DNA from: Lithodes maja
Taxonomy: Eukaryota; Arthropoda; Malacostraca; Decapoda; Lithodidae
Assembly: GCA_037953745.1 (NCBI GenBank)
Contig: JBAKBP010000687.1
Location: 62,001 to 126,000, forward strand
Reading direction: 5' to 3'
Length of the DNA stretch: 64,000 nucleotides
Shown here: positions 58,701 through 60,717 of the stretch, piece after piece
How the letters are laid out: each line of letters opens with the position of its first letter
Numbering within the stretch: the stretch's first letter is position 1
The notes under the pieces: generated by a model
The model's database searches: none
The model's input: only the letters and a program-made list of their open reading frames with translations
What the model was told of the DNA's origin: nothing
Translations under genes and position numbers: made by a program

Positions 58701-60649
58701 ATCTACACTCGTTGAGAGCTCTGTGGGAAAGCTTGACTGTGGCTATGGCTTTCCTTAGAGACTTGGGGCTGTTCGGCCAGGCAGCTTAGGGAACAACAAC
58801 AACTTCCCTAACGAACACTCCTTCTGGTCTCCCTTCCCCTTGTACAATGTCACAATACATGCACTCCCCAAGTCTAGTGGTACCATTGACACAACAAAGC
58901 ACACATTTAATAGTTTCACCAGCCAATCTATTATCACATCTCCACCCTTCTAAATACACTCCACAGCAATAACATCCATACCTTCTACTTTTCCCGCTCT
59001 CATTTTCCTCACTGGTTCTTTCACCTAATTTTTCTCAATCCTTTCAATCATTCCCTTCCGCCTGGGTAACCCATCTACCCATCCTTATTACTCTGCTATT
59101 ACCAAGATTTTGTAGTGAAGTACAGTGTTGCTAATTATGAAAACTTAGCACAAATATGAAGCAGAGACATAGCAGTATCATATTTTTCCATTAAGAATCG
59201 AGAAATGAGATGCTAAGGGATTCAATTTACCATCAGCTAGAAAAAAAAAAAACAGACTTTAGTGTAATCAAGTCCCAAACTATAATGTCAATCCCAACTC
59301 CAAACACTCCCAAGCAGGATGACAAACAAGGGTAATGTAGTTTCCAGACTGAGTGGAATGTGAGAGGGAATCAAGGAGAATATGAATTATGTTGCATTGT
59401 TTTGATAATTTAATTATCTCCAGGAGCATGTTCTGAGTACAGGTCTCCCTCACTATCCGATGCCCCAATTTACCATATACGTAGTTATAGGTTTTTAGGT
59501 TTGTGTTTGGCTGGTCAGAGAACGCATCCCCATTTACCCCATTAATTTTAGGGTTTGCTATATGATTTTTCTAATTAAGATCGGGCTTTTCAGGACCGTA
59601 ACCCTATCGTAATTCGAGGGAGACCTGTATACATTATGATCAGAGGGAGGTAGAGTATCATAAATGTTCCGAGTATCCAGCCCCAAATCTAAAACTAAAT
59701 TCACAAAACTCGGAACACTCTCTACAAATGAACCCTGTACTGTATATACCGGCCTGACCTGGGGGGGTGTAGTGGACGAAGACTTTCTCTAGGACGGCCT
59801 CATCGCAGGAGAGAATGTCGATCATCTCAGAGTCAGAGAGCCCGTGCTTGGCGGCCGTTAAGTAGCCCAGCGTGTGTGATACTTCCACCTGGGGGTAGAT
59901 CATGCAGGTGAAATTAATTAACTTTAATTAGGTAAGGTTCTATTTTTTTTATTTTTATTTTTATTTTTTTTCTATATTCCAACTTACTCTCGAGAGAGCC
60001 TGTACATTCAACTGTTTTAACACGGTGAAGCCTGTGAGGTCTCGTTCAGTCTTGGGAGTGAGACATGTGAAGCTACAACCAGCCTTTGCCATCTTGCCTT
60101 CGCATATATATGGAGCTGCTTCGCCTTCATGCTTCACTGTCTCAACCCCAAGACTCGGACCCTCACTCTCAGAATGCCACCTAATCAGCAATTAACTCAC
60201 TGGGTTAGCTATAAGCTGATCATGATAAGCCTAAGTAGCTATTAACCACTGCAATTCCGTTCTGTAACTTCTGTTATGCTCAGATTTACATAAGATATGC
60301 TAATACAGTACTTTGATATACTCTAAACAAATAATGATCAGGTATAGCAAATTATTGTAAGGGTAAAATTAAATGCATCTTATGCTTGTTTTTCATATCT
60401 CTGATAATTTGTCTACTTTGAGAATGACAATAACAAGTTCAGTTGTAATGGCTGCTCTTGGACAGCATAAAGTGCTGGGGTAATGGGGTAAACAAATTCA
60501 AATACAATAGTAAAGATAAGCTTGTATTGTACCAGGCCATAAGTCTTCTCGATATCGTCAAAGACCACGTTGATCTGGTCCAGGAGGGTGGACTTGAGTG
60601 GCAGCTGTGACTCCGACCCCACCCACTGGCATGCCATATGACCCAACAC
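16709..60649 (-). CDS. NACHT and WD-repeat protein (NWD1/NWD2-like), 3' part, 13 exons
   Basis: Split gene on the minus strand. Exons in coding order: 60,649-60,533; 59,888-59,759; 55,902-55,709; 47,669-47,563; 46,931-46,766; 46,118-45,993; 31,273-31,094; 30,593-30,375; 30,032-29,820; 28,255-28,081; 25,814-25,680; 22,515-22,305; 16,757-16,709. All introns begin GT and end AG, and all neighbouring phases match, giving about 673 residues. Family signatures include GYLTAAKHGLSD, then PPV-RR-PSLLW across the V/W junction, and WD-type blades such as RSVRVWDIHTG. In this STAND family a NACHT ATPase drives oligomerisation and the WD propellers sense a ligand or partner. The NACHT part lies beyond the window. 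The first WD propeller expected between exons Z and A is not seen. NWD1 versus NWD2 orthology cannot be decided here. Confidence 0.85.
16990..18345 (-). mobile_element. degraded LINE reverse transcriptase fragment
   Basis: Minus-strand pieces FIDLKKAFDRVSRDVV (motif A), GVHQGSVLSPLLF (motif B) and LLYADNLVFI (motif C, with YADN instead of YADD). Downstream come the C-terminal YASEAWSVKADD and RLGWFGHERM segments and GRPRKTWDQ. Several stops and frame breaks are present. It lies in the intron before exon T, on the same strand as the gene. Confidence 0.8.
18346..19398. other. intron sequence with repeat fragments
   Basis: A TATC/CATC-rich stretch lies at 18,355-18,425. A copy of the 110-bp module, partly doubled as an inverted pair, lies at 18,760-18,880. 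Further repeat fragments are at 19,105-19,200 and 19,255-19,345. No gene seen. Confidence 0.5.
19401..19608. mobile_element. Tc1/mariner-type MITE
   Basis: 208 bp with about 33-bp inverted termini (CACTCAGTCAAAAAAGTATC / GATACTTTTTTAACTGAGTG) flanked by TA. No transposase. It is absent from the related sequence at 22,930-22,950, which supports insertion there. Confidence 0.85.
19625..20141 (+). mobile_element. 517-bp SINE-like retroelement with (AAC)n tail
   Basis: Exact 9-bp target duplication CTACATGAG at 19,616-19,624 and 20,142-20,150. Ends GGCAGCTTGGGGAACAACAACAA. A paralogous unfilled sequence is at about 22,950. A reverse-oriented relative occupies 45,115-45,625. The 3' terminus matches LINE fragments at 46,145-46,314 and 58,519-58,801, suggesting mobilisation by that LINE. 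Confidence 0.82.
20321..20945 (-). mobile_element. TTAA-type MITE, family A, copy 2
   Basis: Flanked by TTAA at 20,317-20,320 and 20,946-20,949. Ends CCTAACAAGTGCGC and CCCGGG. Reverse orientation relative to copy 1. Confidence 0.88.
20950..21975. other. intron sequence, nothing recognised
   Basis: No exon of the host gene, no ORF of interest and no clear repeat boundary could be identified. Confidence 0.4.
21982..22171. mobile_element. 190-bp TA-flanked MITE
   Basis: Inverted termini CAGCTACTGACAAATCTTCG / CGAACATTTGTCAGTAGCTG with TA on each side; the arms extend to TTTATGCAAAT. No ORF. Confidence 0.82.
22305..22515 (-). CDS. NACHT-WD gene, exon F
   Basis: Acceptor TTTCTACCTCAG, donor GTGAGT. 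Encodes about 70 residues of WD-like sequence (NSLAMLTPDQAITACEISSD...) ending FDLSQAG. Enters in phase with exon E (G+GC) and leaves two bases for exon T. Confidence 0.88.
22556..22655 (-). mobile_element. SINE-D fragment
   Basis: Minus-strand 3' part of a repeat with GACTCAAGACAGAGC (plus-strand reading), a poly-A/poly-C tract and a TAGA-rich tail. Seven copies are seen in the window. Confidence 0.65.
22675..22910 (-). repeat. two copies of the 110-bp dispersed module
   Basis: Each reads, on the minus strand, ...TTTCCACATAGCGATTTTGA... through GTTTGTTTAGTTTGCAAG. Other copies are near 11,290, 18,780, 19,255, 26,810, 30,118, 30,970 and 60,795. Confidence 0.75.
23386..24377 (+). mobile_element. 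Tigger-like MITE, copy 1
   Basis: 992 bp flanked by TA. Termini CAGTAAACTTCCGTTAATCC and its mirrored partner TTAACGGACTTTTACTG are typical of the pogo/Tigger group. Long inner arms (TTCAGATTAATGGTCAAAGG mirrored near 24,100) make it a foldback. The short ORF inside (about 100 codons, minus strand) is shared with copy 2 but does not resemble a transposase. Confidence 0.87.
24380..24860. other. AT-rich intron sequence
   Basis: Contains (AAT/ATT)n near 24,700-24,755. No gene or exon seen. Confidence 0.5.
24863..25049 (+). mobile_element. small MITE (CAGGTCTCCCTC family), copy 1
   Basis: 187 bp with TA flanks; termini CAGGTCTCCCTCACTATCC and CGAGGGAGACATG. Relatives at 25,260, 48,232, 55,364 and 59,440. 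Confidence 0.82.
25260..25448 (-). mobile_element. small MITE (CAGGTCTCCCTC family), copy 2
   Basis: Inverted orientation relative to the copy 200 bp upstream. Ends CAGGTCTCTCTCG and GTGAGGGAGACCTG. Confidence 0.82.
25490..25672 (-). mobile_element. SINE-D copy next to exon E
   Basis: TATC-rich end at 25,493-25,515, then homopolymer T/G tracts and GACTCAAGACAGAGCCAGAA. It stops within about 10 nt of the exon E donor. Confidence 0.7.
25680..25814 (-). CDS. NACHT-WD gene, exon E
   Basis: Acceptor CTCCCCAG, donor GTTAGT. Encodes a complete WD blade: LKGHTAPPTTIRLDNRGLQC followed by DRSVRVWDIHTG. The GH and WD dipeptides and their spacing are typical of WD40 repeats. Phase 1 on both sides, matching D and F. 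Confidence 0.92.
25885..26035 (-). mobile_element. tRNA-derived SINE
   Basis: Same family as 10,495 and 15,500; minus strand contains CAAGTTTGAATCCCG as B box. Confidence 0.7.
26054..26450 (+). mobile_element. SINE-like element with (ATAG)n tail
   Basis: Contains a partly duplicated unit (GGGTGGATGGGACTCGT at about 26,070 and 26,132) and ends CTGGCAATAGATAGATAGAT. This end matches the 3' end of the RTE-like LINE (GGCAATAGATAG), pointing to a SINE-LINE partnership. Confidence 0.72.
26451..27036. other. intron sequence
   Basis: One partial copy of the 110-bp module near 26,810-26,905. Nothing else recognised. Confidence 0.45.
27041..27670 (-). mobile_element. TTAA-type MITE, family A, copy 3
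   Basis: TTAA at 27,037-27,040 and 27,671-27,674. Same orientation as copy 2; (CT)n and A/T tracts differ in length between copies. Confidence 0.88.
27675..28037. mobile_element. diverged TTAA-type MITE, family B-like
   Basis: Starts directly after the TTAA that closes family-A copy 3 and ends at TTAA 28,038-28,041. Contains the inverted pair GGCGAGCGATAGCAAGCC / GGCTTGCTACCGCTTGCC. Its right end is 39 nt from the exon D donor. Confidence 0.65.
28081..28255 (-). CDS. NACHT-WD gene, exon D
   Basis: Acceptor CCCCCACTACAG, donor GTGGGA. Encodes two half-blades: NFIVVYDLQSGTLFKKW and DSKLMAYDLITG. In phase with C (0) and E (one base left). Confidence 0.92.
28330..28560 (-). mobile_element. SINE-D copy with (TTATA)n tract
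   Basis: Pentanucleotide TTATA array at 28,338-28,380, then homopolymer tracts and GACTCAAGACAGAGCCAGAA. Confidence 0.65.
28640..28960. mobile_element. tRNA-like fragment and SINE-D copy
   Basis: A tRNA-like A box (CCAATGGTTTAGAGCG) lies at 28,657-28,672. It is followed by a (TATC)n array at 28,740-28,765 and SINE-D sequence (GACTCGAGACAGAGCCCG) to about 28,960. Confidence 0.55.
29000..29810. repeat. intronic dispersed repeats
   Basis: Two diverged copies of one repeat (CTGTTAAGGCTGGTGTGG / CTGCCGAGGCTGGTGGGG, each ending GGCAGGACTTTATTGT) at about 29,280-29,440 and 29,490-29,645. A reverse copy is at 47,140-47,290. Short family-B MITE fragments are at 29,095-29,150 and 29,745-29,790. Confidence 0.6.
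29820..30032 (-). CDS. NACHT-WD gene, exon C
   Basis: Acceptor TTTCTTTACATAG, donor GTAAGT. 71 codons in phase 0: VGEDRFLNSLMV, ALLVWDLELRKLMYDLRIP and HHEFITRHAAITKEGHYVSC. WD-type blade with a conserved loop. Confidence 0.92.
30118..30335 (-). mobile_element. tRNA-derived SINE with 110-bp module
   Basis: The minus-strand tRNA-like head (GGTGTAATGGTTAGAGTG) at about 30,240-30,330 resembles the head at 60,718. A module fragment lies beside it at 30,118-30,180. Confidence 0.6.
30375..30593 (-). CDS. NACHT-WD gene, exon B
   Basis: Acceptor CTCTTTCACAG, donor GTACAG. 73 codons in phase 0, beginning MIDDYRCLVLCGRELRIYNF and ending DCVATFK. Contains PYFGLHDKDHVVALSRSRMY. Confidence 0.92.
30640..30725 (-). 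pseudogene. decayed partial duplicate of exon B
   Basis: Reads MMDDYQCLVLCGRELHIYFF then DEGIYVMKF on the minus strand, matching the first 29 codons of exon B with several amino-acid and many silent changes. The acceptor position reads TTGCAA rather than CAG, and similarity stops before the end of exon B. Probably an old tandem exon duplication, no longer spliceable. Confidence 0.8.
31094..31273 (-). CDS. NACHT-WD gene, exon A
   Basis: Acceptor ACTTATTCCAG, donor GTCTCG (weak but GT). 60 codons in phase 0: GDGHMYFNALIRARHNPHYV then ERGEIAVWNIFT, a WD-type blade. First exon after the 14.7-kb gap. Confidence 0.9.
31440..31597 (-). mobile_element. tRNA-derived SINE beside DIRS copy 2
   Basis: Minus strand has GTAATGGTTATAGCGCGG (A-box region) and TAGGTTCGAATCCTTGG (B box). 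A body fragment of the same family flanks the other side of DIRS copy 2 at about 42,490-42,590. Confidence 0.65.
31877..32480 (-). mobile_element. TTAA-type MITE, family A, copy 4, inside DIRS copy 2 terminal repeat
   Basis: TTAA at 31,873-31,876 and 32,481-32,484. The undisturbed site is at 273-276 of DIRS copy 1 (CCGCTTAAGGCCC). Confidence 0.93.
32617..32735 (-). repeat. internal complementary region, DIRS copy 2
   Basis: Complement of both element ends joined at CCTCCCAATTTGTTAG, matching 7,528-7,640. Confidence 0.88.
32892..34277 (-). CDS. tyrosine recombinase of DIRS copy 2, intact catalytic set
   Basis: Open frame of 461 codons from the first Met; the domain probably starts further upstream. 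Residues 70-130 form a core-binding segment (HWRSFTRWLQATRLP, THLSAVRG). The catalytic domain has R198 (ALATGDRVSAL), H313-x2-R316 (GSAHDVRSFAAS) and Y342 (WVFYQFLHL), the tetrad expected for DIRS recombinases. The extra C-terminal residues, after about 380, follow a G run and may be non-native. In the family it catalyses integration of a circular cDNA without target duplication. This is the best-preserved protein of the element. Confidence 0.82.
   Translation of the reverse strand: MAGTGLVRPVAAVVPESGPSTCLRLPLGLGWGPADLVGLRIVLVHEARWLPVPGRALTDFLQRSWPSSPWGTYGSHWRSFTRWLQATRLPVGSPSLVLHSLFHLFRTRPFQVDAIRTHLSAVRGAFGSVAGLVVPPQELDSFLTAAFRDRPPPRQVPPQWDLGRALVLLASPTYTRAATPVPLLGRPLFLVALATGDRVSALVALSRPRDCVRFSPSLHGVSFASSPPFVTTHGREAPAFQPFAVQALRRGHPRHVLCPVSALHSSVASVAPPSGTAVWVSPRTGGRLSQVQMGRHVCRTVRARHPVCRGSAHDVRSFAASFRFLPRRSLPAIASAVLWVFYQFLHLLLPLRVQCSTPSAGACSRGSCFLVLWRRSLVFPPCPSFFSFVLFDKGGGGGVRVCNTGLQVWDYVLFQYISVFATLKIVFCSCVQCFCWFLKKRDFGYSTFLVSDKSMFLHYYE
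34520..34910 (-). pseudogene. RNase H remnant of DIRS copy 2
   Basis: VWVATDTSSEVG is fused in frame to the RT, then TGA as in copy 1. Another frame continues through LRGQSVAFGLDTQTS. One frame break is shared by both copies. Confidence 0.55.
34886..36028 (-). pseudogene. DIRS reverse transcriptase, copy 2, catalytic residues lost
   Basis: Continuous 380-codon frame with MRPVVDLSALNGHIVHTRF, SLALQDASWLVPLHP (motif A with Ala for Asp), LPFSLHIAPRIFSALVG (motif B) and FSLADWLVVS (motif C with Ala for the first Asp). It runs directly into the RNase H start, showing the original frame relation. The polymerase should be inactive although the frame is open. Confidence 0.78.
36396..37015 (+). mobile_element. 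TTAA-type MITE, family A, copy 5, inside DIRS copy 2
   Basis: TTAA at 36,392-36,395 and 37,016-37,019, between ORF1 and RT. DIRS copy 1 has TTAC at the matching place (near 3,892), so the TTAA target existed only in copy 2 or its source. Confidence 0.9.
37950..39217 (-). pseudogene. ORF1 / Gag-like protein of DIRS copy 2
   Basis: 405-codon frame with the Cys/His segment (ESHKSCLRHSLC), the Ser/Arg/Pro-rich linker and an early TAG where copy 1 has TCG (near 38,000). The helical LSAMQGWVVSRFDGR segment is found just beyond, at about 37,900. Only copy 2 keeps the N-terminal and linker parts in one frame. Confidence 0.6.
39445..39587. repeat. four-fold palindrome cluster, DIRS copy 2
   Basis: Same CCGCAAATTTGCGG-type palindromes as 1,322-1,465, at 39,445, 39,493, 39,523 and 39,572. 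Confidence 0.8.
40354..41337 (-). mobile_element. Tigger-like MITE, copy 2, inside DIRS copy 2
   Basis: 984 bp, TA flanks, reverse orientation to 23,386-24,377 and closely similar. The undisturbed site is near 558-562 of DIRS copy 1 (CTCGTTATGTTTTTC). Confidence 0.9.
41503..42130 (-). mobile_element. TTAA-type MITE, family A, copy 6, inside DIRS copy 2
   Basis: TTAA at 41,499-41,502 and 42,131-42,134. Undisturbed site CTCCTTTAATTCACC at about 390-404 of copy 1. Confidence 0.92.
42180..42480 (-). repeat. left inverted terminal repeat, DIRS copy 2
   Basis: Reverse complement of 46-345, ending GACTACTAACAAA. Confidence 0.9.
42481..42890. other. intron sequence between DIRS copy 2 and a LINE
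   Basis: SINE-body fragment at 42,490-42,590 and a stretch with ACTTCTCATGGTTAC also seen near 45,070. No WD exon could be found. Confidence 0.5.
42892..44424 (-). CDS. LINE reverse transcriptase (510 codons from first Met)
   Basis: Full RT palm: NKAAGPDGVSGWIIKENAKE, LNYRPISLLSILKKILEGLI, YLDFKKAFDKVPHKRLL (motif A), TSGVPQGSVLAPIMFLIFVN (motif B) and MSMFADDAKLL (motif C). The C-terminal ERVQRAATRMIPGL segment is typical of CR1-like and Jockey-like LINEs. No internal stop. The endonuclease part is absent. The frame continues upstream of this Met to the truncation. Confidence 0.85.
   Translation of the reverse strand: MPEVTFNRAELIDIMSKVDPNKAAGPDGVSGWIIKENAKELSIPLYDIMTKSLDTGIVPTEWKRANIIPIFKGGSRDKPLNYRPISLLSILKKILEGLIWDKWVNYLESKRLITDRQFGFRGGRSCVSNLLSFYSRVIDTVDQREGWVDCAYLDFKKAFDKVPHKRLLWKLKHEGKVGDKLLKWMESYFSGREMITTVRGKLSNWTQITSGVPQGSVLAPIMFLIFVNDLPEGLTSYMSMFADDAKLLKTIRTQEDCLELQADLQKIHEWSIKWNMEFNAGKCKTLEMGKSKCRPRKDYKLGNEVIPKAEKEKELGIEFKDNMSPESHVNKIVRESLALLANIRMSFNYLNENTMKQIITAIIRPRMEYASVVWSPHMKKHIHKIERVQRAATRMIPGLENLEYQERLERLNLPTLEQRRKRGQQIQIYKCVRGIDKIDQENFIERDGGERTRGHSYKLKVPNSKSDLKSKRFPTNSISGWNKLPAEVVSAPSVHSFKARYDKHILGGGN
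42892..44566 (-). mobile_element. LINE (CR1/Jockey-like), 5'-truncated
   Basis: The coding frame is open from the (GT)n tract at 44,566 to the stop at 42,892. The truncation point coincides with the microsatellite. It lies in the host-gene gap. Confidence 0.85.
44566..44606. repeat. (GT)n microsatellite
   Basis: Two GT arrays separated by TAAT, at the 5' truncation point of the neighbouring LINE. Confidence 0.9.
44930..45045 (-). mobile_element. SINE-like repeat (CCGGCCGGGGATTGAACC)
   Basis: On the minus strand it starts with a B-box-like GGTTCAATCCCCGG and continues through GCTGTAAATAGGTACC. It is a tRNA-like repeat, not a gene. Confidence 0.55.
45115..45625 (-). mobile_element. reverse relative of the 517-bp SINE-like element
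   Basis: Collinear on the minus strand with 19,625-20,141 (shared words include TGTGACGCTTTGGCTCCCAG and GATAGCTCCC). Target duplication not resolved. Confidence 0.7.
45993..46118 (-). CDS. NACHT-WD gene, exon Z
   Basis: 42 codons in phase 0: VLEDVSLALTNHSSNIELVL then GYDGRQFYSQ. Donor GTACGT. Matches the helical linker that precedes the first WD propeller in this family. The acceptor (TTCGTGAACAG) has a weak pyrimidine tract, and a LINE fragment sits 16 nt upstream of it. Confidence 0.88.
46145..46314 (+). mobile_element. LINE 3'-end fragment with target duplication
   Basis: Exact 11-bp duplication CAACAGATACA at 46,134-46,144 and 46,315-46,325. The body matches 58,640-58,801 and ends in an (AAC)n-like tail. 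It lies just upstream of the exon Z acceptor, on the opposite strand. Confidence 0.85.
46766..46931 (-). CDS. NACHT-WD gene, exon Y
   Basis: Acceptor TTCCGTGACAG, donor GTCAGT. Encodes ISVQSVFSRHNRRKLDELPY, QVLQLKGRILEEFVLNFEWV and YEKLCGSDTYQ. The motif of Arg-Lys-Leu-x-Glu-Leu-Pro followed by an F-x-W helix is characteristic of NACHT-WD proteins. Its first base completes the Ser codon begun in exon X. Confidence 0.93.
47140..47290 (-). repeat. dispersed repeat, reverse copy of the 29.5-kb family
   Basis: Shares CAGTGGCTGATGTTGGTATA and CAGCAAGACTCAACA with the complement of 29,500-29,645. Confidence 0.6.
47563..47669 (-). CDS. NACHT-WD gene, exon X
   Basis: About 36 residues: SKWANGAKKPVPVYEAGVEE and RFVLDQPTKYRG. 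Donor GTACAG. The acceptor (CATTTATGACAG) is weak and falls at the edge of a SINE. Phase fits W (0) and Y (two bases left). The aromatic-x2-G-x2-KPxP pattern is a family feature. Confidence 0.85.
47672..47790 (+). mobile_element. tRNA-derived SINE abutting exon X
   Basis: B box TAGGTTCGAGTCCTTGG; the body matches 13,155-13,290. It supplies the sequence upstream of the exon X acceptor. Confidence 0.65.
47815..48285. repeat. intronic repeat cluster
   Basis: Repeat pair with TTCTGGCT.. / AGTTTAGGAAG at 47,815-47,945; SINE-D fragment at 47,985-48,075; truncated CAGGTCTCCCTC-family MITE at 48,232-48,285. Confidence 0.55.
48696..49073 (-). pseudogene. C-terminal segment of the CR1-like LINE ORF2
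   Basis: In frame with the RT ORF but separated by one TAG. Encodes EKDIGVVIDNKLNFSEHL and VEKVQRRASKLVP. Further LINE sequence continues to about 48,435 in another frame. Confidence 0.75.
49086..50573 (-). CDS. reverse transcriptase region of the CR1-like LINE
   Basis: 495 codons with SKSPGPDGIHPRIIKEGGE, GNYRPVSLTSVVCKLMETVI, VVYCDFMKAFDKVPRKRLI (motif A), SGVPQGSVLGPLLFVIFIND (motif B) and YLYADDTKLY (motif C, YADD intact). The N-terminal 120 residues are a basic linker after the endonuclease. Separated from the endonuclease frame only by a length change in an A run near 50,580. Confidence 0.85.
   Translation of the reverse strand: MYDRADYELLRRCLDIGWGEYLNGEDAEGMWRKIRVKLENAISKCVPVREYKDKTKLRKRTNPELPMKRKLWTWIRRKKRLWDRLKVLKKNRGSSIEAKEVDLERRQINNKIRWETRRGVKEREREIAKNVKDNPKIFWKYIQEKLTRRVGIPELIGELDDRNRAETDKEKAEVLGKYFGEVLTVESDDAVPTIPIKQAPALELIEFSHSRIRRAIEKINRSKSPGPDGIHPRIIKEGGEMLVEPLRMLFEVSFNTGQIPMDWREANITAIIKKGKRNDPGNYRPVSLTSVVCKLMETVIREGIMEHMKSNQLFSGRQFGFLPGRSTVLHLIKVVDDWMQILEDGDVIDVVYCDFMKAFDKVPRKRLIEKVRSYNIREKCVKWIEAFLKDRRQRVLVNGIGSGWREITSGVPQGSVLGPLLFVIFINDIPEVITNGSEIYLYADDTKLYRRVRSKEDVGLLQGDVEGMKGWSEHWLMPFHPKKCEYMRIGTSKID
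50566..51162 (-). CDS. AP-type endonuclease region of the CR1-like LINE
   Basis: Carries IASIYRSPNN, ILIGDFNLPRINWANC (the GDFN metal and active-site motif) and GCSDHACISFSC (the SDH motif). In LINEs this domain nicks the target DNA to prime reverse transcription. The N-terminal portion is partly lost or out of frame. Confidence 0.8.
   Translation of the reverse strand: MEYSLEGFELYERNAIRAEVGRGLFIYVRKELKVNEVDMRQQYCEYLCIEVKCARGSILIASIYRSPNNSREEDDNLLKAMEEIDNRENKYKILIGDFNLPRINWANCTTPTGQCSLENKFIEKVRDCFLTQHITEMTRYRDGTQGSVLDLIFSNEEDIVEHVNVDSSIGCSDHACISFSCNIKTERDNRSKQKKIHV
51190..51896 (-). pseudogene. ORF1 C-terminal part of the CR1-like LINE
   Basis: DLTSTDWIEAMEKVKEVMKA, then a one-base frame change, then VTNFSWRLYTNEELKHIRLK and a Lys/Glu-rich segment. 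It is continuous with 54,534-55,128 once the intervening LINE is ignored. Confidence 0.7.
51901..52594 (+). pseudogene. endonuclease C-terminal part of the inserted LINE
   Basis: FVGDVNEHHQEWLNSVSP, GPTHMSGNCLDLVLTDIPG and VGTSDHNAIM. The family usually has GDFN or GDVN at the first motif; its upstream half is lost. It overlaps out of frame with the RT ORF, so a frameshift lies near 52,330-52,460. Confidence 0.75.
52459..53820 (+). CDS. reverse transcriptase of the inserted LINE
   Basis: 453 codons with DPYGGIDPDGFFPLFFKK, NDYRPISITPILSKLYERLL, VVAIDFSSAFDLVNHKALLF (motif A), SGVPQGSVLGPLLFIIFTAD (motif B) and LISYADDTTLYA (motif C). The frame breaks near 53,790. Group within the Jockey/I superfamily not certain. 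Confidence 0.85.
   Translation: MHWENYVFKRAAAQRVYDGAERDYNSHLQDVLAGATQPHKWWSTLKSSLFGIDSSMPPLCDSDGSISFDPLSKANILSNIFINKQSNQELSLPLTCFPRPNLNSMAFKSAELKMYLLDLDPYGGIDPDGFFPLFFKKVTVVLAPKLAVVFRLLLKSGSFPLCWHKAIITPIPKGNTASSSPNDYRPISITPILSKLYERLLSRRLSSYCNSHNLIPNSQFGFRKGLGTCDALLTLTHDLQSSLDQGHESLVVAIDFSSAFDLVNHKALLFKLQLIGIGGNFLRIFEDFLTKRSRSVVIDGCHSPSVTVVSGVPQGSVLGPLLFIIFTADLCSELENKLISYADDTTLYASIASPIDRHVIATALNRDLAKITSWRELWGMKLNASKTHSIIISRSRTLDPRHPYLQVFGEQIENVDTLRLLGVTLDPKLTFEKHIRSFSSSISPQNWSASQGL
53732..54280 (+). pseudogene. C-terminal domain of the inserted LINE ORF2
   Basis: Continues the RT in another frame: VYKTFVCDATVIKSFYAFIL, PHFEYCSPVWLSAADCHLKL and a terminal FKSRVNAFLQH. One frameshift separates it from the RT. 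Confidence 0.8.
54534..55128 (-). pseudogene. ORF1 N-terminal part of the CR1-like LINE
   Basis: Starts MADGTAGISETEERLGRFRG. Heptad-like Leu/Lys/Glu spacing (for example VEDLGAVNMALKEQLKEY and VKDLEEIVKEQKEEMNKT) predicts a coiled coil, usual for LINE ORF1 RNA-binding proteins. One stop separates the last part. Confidence 0.7.
55364..55690. repeat. truncated small MITE and SINE-D copy before exon W donor
   Basis: 5'-truncated CAGGTCTCCCTC-family MITE at 55,364-55,504 and SINE-D sequence (GACTCGAGACAGAG) at about 55,575-55,690. The latter ends roughly 20 nt from the exon W donor. Confidence 0.6.
55709..55902 (-). CDS. NACHT-WD gene, exon W
   Basis: Acceptor with a strong pyrimidine tract (CCCTCCCACCCCCAG), donor GTGTGT. 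Encodes RRCPSLLWVQISKQVQPFLM, WRHESFRNAAHARYLGTTD and ALIEYFQ. PP-V-RR-x-PxLLW across the V/W junction and the W-x-HxxF motif are hallmarks of the winged-helix region after NACHT. Confidence 0.93.
55951..56313. mobile_element. TTAA-type MITE, family B, copy 5
   Basis: TTAA at 55,947-55,950 and 56,314-56,317; termini GGGGAGATGGGCC and AGCCCATCTGCCC. Confidence 0.85.
56318..56865. other. intron sequence, nothing recognised
   Basis: AT-rich; no exon, ORF or clear repeat end. Confidence 0.4.
56868..57160 (-). mobile_element. SINE-D, longest copy
   Basis: Tail side (GTATGTATGTATG) at 56,868, then GGCCAACTCGAGACAGAGC. A GC-rich upstream body runs to about 57,160 (GCAGGCAGACATGCAGC), absent from most other copies. 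Confidence 0.65.
57180..59060 (-). mobile_element. degraded RTE-like LINE, split by another LINE
   Basis: Minus-strand fragments LNWYGHVYRMEDERLTKRI, MEMSCLRSMCGVTRRERLRN, LFADDAALVADSGEKLQRVV (FADD motif), SILSVVGKLYGR and VTLYKGKGDQKEC. Many stops and indels. It resembles but is not the same family as 8,062-9,885. Interrupted at 58,519-58,801. Confidence 0.8.
58519..58801 (+). mobile_element. LINE 3'-end fragment with (AAC)n tail
   Basis: Encodes RVHLARLGCGHHPALLSYQK, DTCPGCNTASHTIGHILEDC and LRALWESLTVAMAFLRDLGL, the Cys/His C-terminus of a Jockey-like LINE. ACTTCC flanks both sides (58,513-58,518 and 58,802-58,807). It splits the degraded LINE on the other strand. Confidence 0.82.
59440..59627 (+). 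mobile_element. small MITE (CAGGTCTCCCTC family), copy 5
   Basis: 188 bp, TA flanks; termini CAGGTCTCCCTCACTATCC and CGAGGGAGACCTG. Confidence 0.85.
59759..59888 (-). CDS. NACHT-WD gene, exon V
   Basis: Acceptor GATCTACCCCCAG, donor GTCAGG. VEVSHTLGYLTAAKHGLSDS then EMIDILSCDEAVLEKVF: the GYLTAxxxGLSxxEMxDILS motif is diagnostic for the NWD family winged-helix segment. Leaves one base for exon W. Confidence 0.95.
59945..60210. other. intron sequence with an unexplained 76-codon minus-strand frame
   Basis: The frame at 60,191-59,961 shows no recognised domain, and splice signals do not support inclusion in the host gene. A T-rich tract lies at 59,945-59,975. Confidence 0.35.
60533..60649 (-). 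CDS. NACHT-WD gene, exon U (first in window)
   Basis: Acceptor CCTCCTTTGTTGTGTGCAG, donor GTACAA. 39 codons in phase 0: VLGHMACQWVGSESQLPLKS and LLDQINVVFDDIEKTYGL. Matches the end of the NACHT-associated helices; joined to V it gives EKTYGLVEVSHTLGYLT. Earlier exons, including the nucleotide-binding loop, must lie beyond 64,000. Confidence 0.85.
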
Positions 60650-60717
60650 CTGCACACAACAAAGGAGGAAACTTAATTAGGTTCATTCATTTTGGATTGA
60701 TTTACTCATGTTATTGC

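Noticed and set aside
59961..60191. Extra host-gene exon between U and V
   Set aside because: No similarity to the NACHT-WD family, and U joins V directly in phase with a continuous family motif across the junction.
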